Position numbers and translations under genes: made by a program. The notes beneath the pieces were generated by a model that did not search any database, was not told where the DNA came from, and saw only the letters and a program-made list of their open reading frames with translations. A stretch of 64,000 nucleotides of DNA from JADJPO01 sp963828555 (GTDB lineage Bacteria > Actinomycetota > Actinomycetes > Actinomycetales > Kineosporiaceae), in NCBI GenBank assembly GCA_963828555.1, contig CAWHEL010000004.1, forward strand, positions 930,001-994,000. The letters run 5' to 3'. This document shows, one piece after another, positions 50,651 to 57,842 of this stretch. Every line of letters begins with the position of its first letter. Position 1 is the stretch's first letter.

Positions 50651-50992
50651 ATGAAGTACGCGATTCTCCTGTACGCCGACGAGACGGTATGGGACAAGGC
50701 GGACGACGCGGGGCGCGAAGCGATCATGGAGGCGCACCACGCGTTCGCGGAGGCCGTGCAGGCACGGGGTCGGATCGAGGCGGGCGAGGCCTTGGCGGGG
50801 GCGGCGACCGCGACCACCCTGCGCCACGACGGCGAGACGCCCGTGCTGACCGACGGCCCCTACACCGAGTCGGTGGAGCAGCTCGGCGGCTTCTACGTGA
50901 TCGAGGCGCCCGACCTGGACGCCATGGTCGAGCTCTGCGGGGTCCTGCCGCACTACTACTCGGTGGAGATCCGCCCCGTCGTCGAGATGTGA
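50651..50992 (+). CDS. YCII/DGPF-domain protein
   Basis: A 113-residue YCII-related protein beginning MKYAILLYADETVWDKADDA. It has TLRHDGETPVLTDGPYTESV (the DGPF-type motif) and QLGGFYVIEAPDLDAMVELC. Proteins of this type are conserved next to ECF42 sigma factors, as here, where the sigma gene starts 6 bases after the stop. They may be the sensor or target of the sigma factor; the biochemical role is unknown. AAGGGA precedes ATG 50651. Confidence 0.9.
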   Translation: MKYAILLYADETVWDKADDAGREAIMEAHHAFAEAVQARGRIEAGEALAGAATATTLRHDGETPVLTDGPYTESVEQLGGFYVIEAPDLDAMVELCGVLPHYYSVEIRPVVEM

Positions 50993-50998
50993 GCCGGG

Positions 50999-52288
50999 GT
51001 GGTCGCGGAAGAGCTCGACACCGTCTGGCGTGAGAACTGGGGTCGTCTGCTGGCGGTGCTGACCGCGCAGTACCGCCGGCTTGACCTGGCCGAGGACGCC
51101 CTGGCCGAGGCGTTCGAGGCGGCCGCCCGCCGCTGGCCGGTGGACGGGCTGCCGGCCAACCCGCCGGCCTGGCTGCTGACCGCCGCCCGGCGCCGGGCGA
51201 TCGACCGGTTGCGGGCCGAAGCCGTTGCTGCGCGGCGGTTTCCGTTGCTGGTGGTGGATGCCGAGGTGGCCCAGCTCGCCGCGCGGGTGATGGCCGACCC
51301 GGGGGAGCTGGTGCTGCACGACGAGCGGGCCCGGCTGGTGTTCCTGTGTGCGCATCCGGCGCTGGCGCCCGAGGCGGCGAGCGCGCTCACCCTGCGCATG
51401 GTGATGGGGCTGAGCACCCCGCAGATCGCCCGGTGCTTCCTGGTCGGCGAGACGGCGATGGCGGCCCGGCTCACCAGGGCACGGACCAAGCTCGCCGCCG
51501 CCGGGGTGCGCTTCGCGGTGCCCGGGCCGGTGCAGCTGGCCGAGCGGCTGGACGTGGTGGCGACGGTGGCCTACCTGGCGTTCACCGCCGGCTACGTGCC
51601 CGGAGCGGGCGCCGATCTGCTGCGGATCGACCTGGCGGGTGAGGCGGTGCGACTGGTCCGGGTGCTGCGTGCGGTGCTGCCGGGCCGGCCGGTGCTCGAT
51701 GCCCTGCTGGCCCTGATGCTGGTGCAGCATGCCCGCCGCGACGCCAGGGTCGACGCCCACGGCCGGCTGGTCATGCTGGCGGATCAGGACCGCCGGCTGT
51801 GGCGGGACGACGAGATCGCCGAGGCGCTGGTGCTGCTGACGCCCCTGATCGACCCACGGCAGAACGGCCTGGGGCATAACGGTCCGGTGCTGAGCCACCG
51901 GGCGCGGGACTACCTGCTGCAGGCGCTGATCGCCGCCGAGCACGCCCGTGCCGTCCGCGCCGAGCAGACGGACTGGCAGCGGATCGCGCAGCTCTACGGC
52001 GAGCTGGAGCAGCACACCGGCTCTGTCGTGGTGCGGCTCAACCGGGCCGTGGCGGTGGCCGAGGCGGCCGGGCCGGCCCAGGGGCTCCTCCTGCTGGAGG
52101 GCCTGGACGCCCGGCTGCCGCGCAGCCACCGCCTTCCTGCCGTGCGGGCGCAACTGCTCGCCCGCCAGGGCCGGCGCGCCGAGGCCCTCGCCGACTTCGA
52201 CCAGGCCCTGGCCCTGTGCGACAACCACGCCGAGCGAACCCACCTCGCCACCCTGCGGGATTCTGTGCGGCGGAAGATGCCCCACTAG
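50999..52288 (+). CDS. ECF42-type RNA polymerase sigma factor with C-terminal extension
   Basis: A 429-residue sigma-70-family protein. Sigma2 region: LLAVLTAQYRRLDLAEDALA, RWPVDGLPANPPAWLLTAAR and RRRAIDRLRAEA; sigma4 region: MVMGLSTPQIARCFLVGETA. A helical C-terminal extension of about 240 residues follows (SVVVRLNRAVAVAEAAGPAQ, RLPAVRAQLLARQGRRAEAL), TPR-like in pattern. The extension and the adjacent DGPF gene define the ECF42 group; no anti-sigma gene is seen. The last codons lie in a hairpin (52259-52311). Confidence 0.88.
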   Translation: MVAEELDTVWRENWGRLLAVLTAQYRRLDLAEDALAEAFEAAARRWPVDGLPANPPAWLLTAARRRAIDRLRAEAVAARRFPLLVVDAEVAQLAARVMADPGELVLHDERARLVFLCAHPALAPEAASALTLRMVMGLSTPQIARCFLVGETAMAARLTRARTKLAAAGVRFAVPGPVQLAERLDVVATVAYLAFTAGYVPGAGADLLRIDLAGEAVRLVRVLRAVLPGRPVLDALLALMLVQHARRDARVDAHGRLVMLADQDRRLWRDDEIAEALVLLTPLIDPRQNGLGHNGPVLSHRARDYLLQALIAAEHARAVRAEQTDWQRIAQLYGELEQHTGSVVVRLNRAVAVAEAAGPAQGLLLLEGLDARLPRSHRLPAVRAQLLARQGRRAEALADFDQALALCDNHAERTHLATLRDSVRRKMPH

Positions 52289-52311
52289 CGCCACTTCCGC
52301 CGCACAGAATC
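52259..52311. terminator. bidirectional terminator between sigma factor and SRPBCC genes
   Basis: GATTCTGTGCGGCGGAAG (52259-52276) pairs exactly with 52294-52311 over a 17-base loop. The left arm codes the last residues of the sigma factor, the loop holds its TAG stop, and the right arm ends one base before the SRPBCC stop. Confidence 0.8.
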
Positions 52312-52806
52312 TCAGCTCGCTGGATCGGCGAGGAGGGCGTCCATCTGGCCGACGGCGAGGGTGAGGCCCTCCTCCATGCCCATCTGGGTCAGCTGCTGCA
52401 TCGCCTCGAGCGAGGGGAAGTGGGTCTCGATCGTCATCGTGGTGCCGCTGCCGTCGTCCGCCAGCTGCACCTCGGTGATCGTGACGGGCATGGCGGCGTT
52501 GGGGGTGCCCTCGCCGTCGGCGAAACCGTCCTCGAAGGTCAGCCGGTGCGGCGCCTCGACGGTCGTAATCAGCCACCAGCCGTGGTACTGCTCGCCCTCG
52601 GGGCTGGTCATGAAGTAGCTGACCTTCCCGCCCGGGGAGAGGTCGTGCTCGACCATGGTCGCCGGGTAGGTGGGCGGGCCCCACCAGCGCTCGAGCTTGC
52701 GGGGGTCCTGCCAGAGCTGCCAGACCTGCTCGACGCCGGCGGCGAACCGGGCGGTCAGGGTCATGGTCAGCGTCTCGGGGTCCTTGCGGACGTCGGTCAC
52801 GCTCAT
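52312..52806 (-). CDS. SRPBCC (AHSA1-like) domain protein
   Basis: A 164-residue START/Bet v1-fold protein with ARFAAGVEQVWQLWQDPRKL, ERWWGPPTYPATMVEHDLSP and GGKVSYFMTSPEGEQYHGWW. It ends with the long C-terminal helix QLTQMGMEEGLTLAVGQMDA. It binds a hydrophobic ligand in other families; the ligand here is unknown. ATG 52806 overlaps the upstream ArsR regulator stop (ATGA), a pairing seen widely in actinobacteria. Confidence 0.9.
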   Translation of the reverse strand: MSVTDVRKDPETLTMTLTARFAAGVEQVWQLWQDPRKLERWWGPPTYPATMVEHDLSPGGKVSYFMTSPEGEQYHGWWLITTVEAPHRLTFEDGFADGEGTPNAAMPVTITEVQLADDGSGTTMTIETHFPSLEAMQQLTQMGMEEGLTLAVGQMDALLADPAS

Positions 52807-53180
52807 GGGTGCTCTCCTCGGGTGGGCTCGGGGTCTGTGCTGTCGGTCAGGCTGTCGGTCAGAACGGTCTCGAACCGGTCCAGGCGCTCGCGCCAGGCGT
52901 GCTCGAGTCGATCCAGGAGCAGGTGGGCCTGGGCCAGGGTCTCGGGCCGGCCGGAGACGAGCTGTTCGCGGCCCTGTCGGCGTTTGGTCACCAGATCTGC
53001 CCTCTCCAGTACTCCGACGTGCTTCTGCACGGCGGTCAGGCTGATCGGGTAGTGACGGGCCAGCGCCGACACCGACTGCTCAGTGGTGAGCGCGCGGCGC
53101 AGGATGTCGCGCCGGGTGCCGTCGGAGAGTGCTCCGAAGACGCGGTCGGCCCGCTGCTGGGTCTGAGTTTCTACAACCAT
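52803..53180 (-). CDS. ArsR-family winged-helix regulator
   Basis: A 125-residue HTH protein: RADRVFGALSDGTRRDILRR, then SVSALARHYPISLTAVQKHV and GVLERADLVTKRRQGREQLV. There is no metal-binding Cys cluster, so a non-metal effector is likely, as for regulators paired with SRPBCC proteins. A palindrome overlapping its start codon (53171-53190) is probably its operator, giving autoregulation of the two-gene operon. Confidence 0.9.
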   Translation of the reverse strand: MVVETQTQQRADRVFGALSDGTRRDILRRALTTEQSVSALARHYPISLTAVQKHVGVLERADLVTKRRQGREQLVSGRPETLAQAHLLLDRLEHAWRERLDRFETVLTDSLTDSTDPEPTRGEHP

Positions 53181-53190
53181 TTGGTTGTAG
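53171..53190. promoter_or_regulatory. operator-like palindrome over the ArsR start codon
   Basis: CTACAACCA-TT-TGGTTGTAG is a perfect 9-2-9 palindrome. The minus-strand ATG (53180-53178) lies in its centre, and a minus-strand TAACCT hexamer abuts and overlaps it. A bound repressor would block both transcription and translation starts. Confidence 0.6.
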
Positions 53191-53248
53191 GTTAGCCCAC
53201 CTTTCGGGCTCTGTCGACACTTGGCCGTTGTCCCACGACACCGCTCGG

Positions 53249-53254
53249 CATGCT
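53249..53254 (+). promoter_or_regulatory. -10 hexamer CATGCT of the amidohydrolase gene
   Basis: CATGCT is followed by GGTGCG and ATG 53261; TTGTCC (53228-53233) stands 15 bases upstream as a possible -35. The mRNA would be leaderless. Confidence 0.45.
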
Positions 53255-53260
53255 GGTGCG

Positions 53261-54793
53261 ATGTCGACCGAACTCCTGCCGCCCTGTCTGATCCGTGGCG
53301 TCCGGCTGGTCCCCGTCGCCGGGGTGCCGGCGCCGCCCGGCGAGGTCGATCTGCGGATCCGCCGTGGGGTGATCAGCGAGGTCGCGCCGCGGCTGACTCC
53401 GGTGGGTGGCGAGCAGGTGCACGACGGCCAGGGCCGGTGGGCCGTCCCCGGGTTGTGGGACCAGCACGTGCACCTGACCCAGTGGGGGCTGACGGCGATC
53501 CGGCTCGATCTCGCCGGCACCACAGGGCCGGAGGAGGTGGTGGATCGGGTCGCGCGGCACGTCCGAGTGTTGCCACCGGGCCAGGGCGGGTCGCTGGTGC
53601 AGGGCTGGGGGCACCGTTCGGCCACCTGGCAGCGCCCGCCCACCGTCGCCGAGCTCGATGCGGTCAGCGCCGCGCACCCCGTGGTGCTGATCAGCGGGGA
53701 CTGCCACAACGGATGGCTTAACTCGCGGGCCCTGGCGCTGCTCGGCTCCGGGCCACGCGAGGGAGCACTGGAGGAGGGCGAGTGGTTCGAGGTGCTGACC
53801 CGCCTGGGCACCCTGGCAGGTGCCTCGGAGCAGCAGGAGCAGGGCGTGCGGACGGCGGTCGACCGAGCCGCTGCGCTGGGCGTGGTCGGCGTCGTCGACC
53901 TGGAGTTCGCCGCCAACCACGAGGACTGGCCGCGGCGGTTCGAGGCGGGGGTGACCTCGCTGAGGGTCCGCGCCGCGACGTATACCGACCGCCTGCAGGA
54001 GGTGTTCGACGCCAGCCTGCGCACCGGGGCGCGACTGCGATGCGGCGACGGCCTGCTCACGATGGGTCCACTGAAGATCATCTCTGATGGGTCGCTGAAC
54101 ACGCGGACGGCCTACTGCCGCGAGCCCTACGTCGACGCCGGCGCGTCGCCCTGCCCGCGCGGCACCCAGAACACCTCCCTGCCCGAGCTCGTCGAGCTTC
54201 TCGACCGTGCCCGGGAGGGCGGGCTGGAGGTGGCGGTGCACGCCATCGGCGACGCGGCGGCGGCGTCGGCGCTGGAGGCGTTCGCTGTGACCGGGGCGCG
54301 AGGGTCGGTCGAGCATGCCCAGTTGCTCGCCCCCGCGGACGTCAGGCGGATGGCGCGGCTCGGGGTGCGGGCCAGCGTGCAGCCGGCGCACCTGCTGGAC
54401 GACCGGGACGTGACGATGCGGTGCTGGCCGGACCGGGCCGACCAGTGCTTCCCGCTCCGTTCCCTGCTGGAGGCCGGCGTCGACGTCGTCCTCGGCTCGG
54501 ACGCGCCGGTGGCCCCGCTCGACCCCTGGCTGGCCATGGCGGCGGCGGTGCACCGGAGCGGGGACGATCGTGAGCCGTGGCATCCGGAGCAGGCGCTGAC
54601 CGCCGCGCAGGCCCTGGCGGCCAGCACCGACGGTGAGGCGACCCTTGGCCCGGGCAGCTGCGGCGACGTCGTCCTGCTGGACGCCGATCCACTCGCACCC
54701 GCCGCGGACACACGCGAGGTCGCGGAGCGGTTGCGCACGATGCCGGTGGCGGCCACATTCCTGGCCGGCCGGCCGACTCACGGGCCGACCTGA
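53261..54793 (+). CDS. amidohydrolase-family protein (YtcJ-like)
   Basis: A 510-residue TIM-barrel metal-dependent hydrolase. The metal-binding HxH is H69-V-H71 in VPGLWDQHVHLTQWG, followed by LVQGWGHRSATW and the HNGWLNSRALALL segment of the YtcJ/Amidohydro_3 group. MGPLKIISDGSLNTRTAYCR, AVHAIGDAAAASALEAF, SVEHAQLLAPADVRRM and the last Asp in VVLGSDAPVAPLDPWLAM complete the active site. The substrate, an amide or ester, is unknown. Its stop is 5 bases from the convergent Lrp stop. Confidence 0.9.
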   Translation: MSTELLPPCLIRGVRLVPVAGVPAPPGEVDLRIRRGVISEVAPRLTPVGGEQVHDGQGRWAVPGLWDQHVHLTQWGLTAIRLDLAGTTGPEEVVDRVARHVRVLPPGQGGSLVQGWGHRSATWQRPPTVAELDAVSAAHPVVLISGDCHNGWLNSRALALLGSGPREGALEEGEWFEVLTRLGTLAGASEQQEQGVRTAVDRAAALGVVGVVDLEFAANHEDWPRRFEAGVTSLRVRAATYTDRLQEVFDASLRTGARLRCGDGLLTMGPLKIISDGSLNTRTAYCREPYVDAGASPCPRGTQNTSLPELVELLDRAREGGLEVAVHAIGDAAAASALEAFAVTGARGSVEHAQLLAPADVRRMARLGVRASVQPAHLLDDRDVTMRCWPDRADQCFPLRSLLEAGVDVVLGSDAPVAPLDPWLAMAAAVHRSGDDREPWHPEQALTAAQALAASTDGEATLGPGSCGDVVLLDADPLAPAADTREVAERLRTMPVAATFLAGRPTHGPT

Positions 54794-54798
54794 GGGAT

Positions 54799-55287
54799 TC
54801 AGACCGGCAGGGCCGTCGAGGCCTTGACCGCCTTCATGGTGACCAGGCTCTTCATCGAGGCCACTCCGGGCAGCTCGCCCAGGCGGTGGGTGTAGAGACG
54901 CTGGTAGGCCTCGAGGTCCTTCACGGCGACGGTGAGCAGGTAGTCCGCCTCGCCGGCGATCAGATAGCAGGCCAGCACGTCGTCCAGCTCGGTCACTGCC
55001 CGCTCGAAGGACTCCAGCACCTCCTGACGCTGGGAGGTGAGACTCACCATCACCATCACGTGCAGCGAACGCTGCAACCGGGCCGGGTCGAGCACCGCGG
55101 TGTAGCCGGTGATGTAGCCGTCCTGCTCCAGGGCCTTCACCCGGCGCAGGCACGGCGACGGCGACAGCCGCACCTGCTTGGCAAGGTCGGCGTTGGTCAG
55201 CCTGCCGTCCTGCTGCAGCAGGCGCAGGATCGCCCGGTCGACGTCGTCGAGCCGCGGGTCGTCGACGAGTACCGGACGCGGTGGCAT
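54799..55287 (-). CDS. Lrp/AsnC-family regulator, probable regulator of ald
   Basis: A 162-residue regulator with winged helix DDVDRAILRLLQQDGRLTNA and LSPSPCLRRVKALEQDGYIT, then the RAM domain (ACYLIAGEADYLLTVAVKDL; RLGELPGVASMKSLVTMKAV). Divergent from ald across a 167-base gap, it matches the Lrp-type activators (AldR/AdeR) that control alanine dehydrogenase in response to alanine. That function is inferred from position and family. Confidence 0.9.
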   Translation of the reverse strand: MPPRPVLVDDPRLDDVDRAILRLLQQDGRLTNADLAKQVRLSPSPCLRRVKALEQDGYITGYTAVLDPARLQRSLHVMVMVSLTSQRQEVLESFERAVTELDDVLACYLIAGEADYLLTVAVKDLEAYQRLYTHRLGELPGVASMKSLVTMKAVKASTALPV

Positions 55288-55382
55288 GATGTGCCCTTCC
55301 TGGGAACGTATGAGGGACGTATATGCTGCGCAGCCCCCTGATATGGAGGCGATTATGGCACCATCTGCCGCCTGTTGCCCAC

Positions 55383-55388
55383 TAGACT
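55383..55388 (+). promoter_or_regulatory. -10 hexamer TAGACT of ald
   Basis: TAGACT predicts a start near 55395 and a leader of about 60 bases before ATG 55455. No good -35 is visible, consistent with activator dependence on the divergent Lrp protein. Confidence 0.45.
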
Positions 55389-55454
55389 CCTGCGGAACAG
55401 AGCGTGCGTGAAGAGCCGCTCCGGGGCCCAGCGGGCAGAGAGAACGGGATCGAG

Positions 55455-56570
55455 ATGAAGGTCGGCATCCCTCGTGAGGTCAAGAACCATGAGTACCGGG
55501 TCGCGATCACGCCGGTCGGCGTGCACGAGCTGGTCGCCCACGGCCACGAGGTACTGATCGAGAAGGACGCCGGGGTCGGCTCCTCGATCTCCGACGCCGA
55601 CTACGTCTCCCAGGGTGCGAAGATCATCGACTCCGCGGACGACGTGTGGGCCGACGCCGACATGGTGCTCAAGGTCAAGGAGCCGGTGGAGCAGGAGTAC
55701 CACCGGATGCGCGAGGGCCTGACGCTCTTCACCTACCTGCACCTGGCCGCCGACCAGCCCCTGACCGAGGAGCTGATGAAGCGCAAGGTGACTGCCATCG
55801 CGTACGAGACCGTGCAGCTGCCCTCCGGCATGCTGCCGCTGCTCTACCCGATGTCCGAGGTGGCCGGCTGCCTGGCCCCGCAGGTCGGTGCCTACTCGAT
55901 GATGAAGGCCCAGGGCGGGCGCGGCGTGCTGATGGGCGCCATCGGCGGGGTTGCCAATGCCAAGGTGGTCGTGCTCGGCGCGGGCGTGGCCGGCCAGAAC
56001 GCGGCCAACATCGCGCTCGGCATGGGCGCCGAGGTCACCATGCTCGACACCGACCTGGACAAGCTGCGGATGAGCTTCTGGCGCTACGACAACCGGGTGC
56101 GCCAGATCGCCTCGTCCTCGCTGTCGGTGCGGCAGGAGGTGCTCGGGGCGGACATGGTGATCGGCACCGTGCTGATCCCCGGGGCCAAGGCGCCCAAGCT
56201 GGTCACCGACGAGATGGTCTCCCTGATGAAGCCGGGCGCGGTGCTGGTCGACGTGGCCATCGACCAGGGCGGCTGCTTCGAGGGGTCCCGGCCGACGACG
56301 CACGCCGACCCGACCTTCCGGGTGCACGACGCGATCTACTACTGCGTGGCGAACATGCCCGGCGCGGTGCCGAACACCTCCACCTGGGCGCTGACCAACG
56401 CGACCATGGGGTACGCCGTCCGGCTGGCCGACAAGGGGTGGCAGGGCGCGCTCGCCGCCGACCCGGCGCTGGCCAAGGGACTGAACACCCACGACGGGAA
56501 CGTCACCTACGCGGCTGTGGCCGACGCGTTCGGGATGTCCTTCACCGATGTGAACAGCGTGCTGGCCTGA
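55455..56570 (+). CDS. ald: alanine dehydrogenase
   Basis: Interconverts L-alanine with pyruvate and ammonia using NAD. The 371-residue length is exactly that of the family. It begins MKVGIPREVKNHEYRVAITP and has EKDAGVGSSISDADY, KVKEPVEQEYHRMREGLTLF and YLHLAADQPLTEELM. The Rossmann motif is VVVLGAGVAGQNAANIALGM, then VDVAIDQGGCFE. ATG 55455 is preferred over the frame start at 55404 on family length. alr follows 4 bases after the stop. Confidence 0.96.
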   Translation: MKVGIPREVKNHEYRVAITPVGVHELVAHGHEVLIEKDAGVGSSISDADYVSQGAKIIDSADDVWADADMVLKVKEPVEQEYHRMREGLTLFTYLHLAADQPLTEELMKRKVTAIAYETVQLPSGMLPLLYPMSEVAGCLAPQVGAYSMMKAQGGRGVLMGAIGGVANAKVVVLGAGVAGQNAANIALGMGAEVTMLDTDLDKLRMSFWRYDNRVRQIASSSLSVRQEVLGADMVIGTVLIPGAKAPKLVTDEMVSLMKPGAVLVDVAIDQGGCFEGSRPTTHADPTFRVHDAIYYCVANMPGAVPNTSTWALTNATMGYAVRLADKGWQGALAADPALAKGLNTHDGNVTYAAVADAFGMSFTDVNSVLA

Positions 56571-56574
56571 CCGG

Positions 56575-57696
56575 ATGACTGCACTGTCGGACAGCCACGC
56601 GGGGTGGGCCGAGGTCGACCTCGAGGCGATCACGGGCAACGTCGAGGTGGCGCGGCGGGTGAGCGGCGTCGCCGTGATGGCCGTGGTGAAGGCGGACGGG
56701 TACGGCCATGGCGCCGCGCCCGTCGCCCGGGCCGCGCTGCGCGGCGGGGCCAGCCGGCTGGGGGTGGCCCGGGCGTCCGAGGCGCTCGCACTGCGTGCTG
56801 CCGGGATCGACGCGCCGCTGCTGCTGCTCGGCCATACGCCGCCAGACGCCGTCGCCGGCCTGGTCGAGGCCGGGGTGGCACTGACCGTGTGGGCGCCTGA
56901 GCACCTGGCGGCGCTGCCTGCCGGGGCCCGGGTGCACCTCAAGGTGGACACCGGGATGAGCCGGCTCGGGGTGGCGCCGGACGGCGCCCTCGAGCTGGCG
57001 CGCGGCGTCCGCCACCTCGGGGGGCGTGGCGTGGAGCTGGAGGGCGTGTTCACCCACTTCGCCTGCGCCGACGACCGGGGCTCGACGGTGACGGCGGGTC
57101 AGCAGGAGGTCTTCTCCGCCGTGGTGGCCCGACTCGAGGCCGCCGGTCTTCGGCCGCCATTGGTGCACGCCGCCAACTCGGCGGCCACCCTCGCGGTGCC
57201 CGGGGCAGCCTGGGACCTGGTGCGGTTCGGGATCGCGATGTACGGGCTGTCGCCGGGAGAGCAGGTGGTGCTGCCCGAGGGAATCCGGCCGGCGCTGGCC
57301 TGGAAGACCGTGATCGCCCAGGTCAAGGACCTGCCGCCGGGGCGGGGCGTCAGCTACGGCCACACCTACACCACGGGTGGGCTCGGAGGCTCCGAGCGGA
57401 TCGGCACCATGCCGGTCGGGTATGCCGACGGCTTCCGGCGCGGCGTTCCGAACGAGGTGCTGGTGCGCGGGGTGCGGGTTCCCGTGGTGGGCCGGGTCTG
57501 TATGGACCAGTGCATGGTGCGCCTCGACGACGTGCCGGATGCTGCGGTTGGTGACGAGGTCGTGCTGATCGGCGCCCAGGGCGAGCAGCGGATCAGCGCG
57601 GACGACGTCGCGGCCCGGTGGGGGACCATCGGCTACGAGGTGGTGTGTGGCATCGGCCACCGCGTCCCCCGGATCTCGCCCGCCCTGGGGGCGTGA
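56575..57696 (+). CDS. alr: alanine racemase
   Basis: PLP enzyme producing D-alanine for peptidoglycan. The 373-residue protein has the PLP lysine K39 in VMAVVKADGYGHGAAPVARA, KVDTGMSRLGVAPDG, FTHFACADD, and the C-terminal barrel with VGRVCMDQCMVRLDDVPDAA and GTIGYEVVCGIGHRVPR. ATG 56575 lies 4 bases after the ald stop, so ald and alr are probably one transcript. alr more usually sits elsewhere in actinobacteria, next to tsaE/tsaB. Confidence 0.95.
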   Translation: MTALSDSHAGWAEVDLEAITGNVEVARRVSGVAVMAVVKADGYGHGAAPVARAALRGGASRLGVARASEALALRAAGIDAPLLLLGHTPPDAVAGLVEAGVALTVWAPEHLAALPAGARVHLKVDTGMSRLGVAPDGALELARGVRHLGGRGVELEGVFTHFACADDRGSTVTAGQQEVFSAVVARLEAAGLRPPLVHAANSAATLAVPGAAWDLVRFGIAMYGLSPGEQVVLPEGIRPALAWKTVIAQVKDLPPGRGVSYGHTYTTGGLGGSERIGTMPVGYADGFRRGVPNEVLVRGVRVPVVGRVCMDQCMVRLDDVPDAAVGDEVVLIGAQGEQRISADDVAARWGTIGYEVVCGIGHRVPRISPALGA

Positions 57697-57748
57697 TCGG
57701 CGGGAGATCGCGGTCTTCCCCCGTTCGGTGGGGGAGGAGTGCCATCTG

Positions 57749-57762
57749 GTGGTGATCACCAC
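57749..57762. promoter_or_regulatory. 14-bp palindrome upstream of ftsK
   Basis: GTGGTGATCACCAC is a perfect palindrome about 70 bases upstream of the ftsK -10 hexamer. It may be a regulator site; no regulator is identified. Confidence 0.35.
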
Positions 57763-57829
57763 GCGGTGTGTGAACGGTGTGACGGCAGGGGCAGGCGTGG
57801 CGGTCCTCGGCTACGGAGCGTTGCTCCCG

Positions 57830-57835
57830 TAGCCT
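57830..57835 (+). promoter_or_regulatory. -10 hexamer TAGCCT of ftsK
   Basis: TAGCCT is followed by CGCCAGC and ATG 57843 with no ribosome site, predicting a leaderless ftsK mRNA. Confidence 0.55.
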
Positions 57836-57842
57836 CGCCAGC

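Noticed and set aside
53192..55153. 653-codon open frame on the minus strand
   Set aside because: It lies antisense over the amidohydrolase gene, whose domains are complete on the plus strand.
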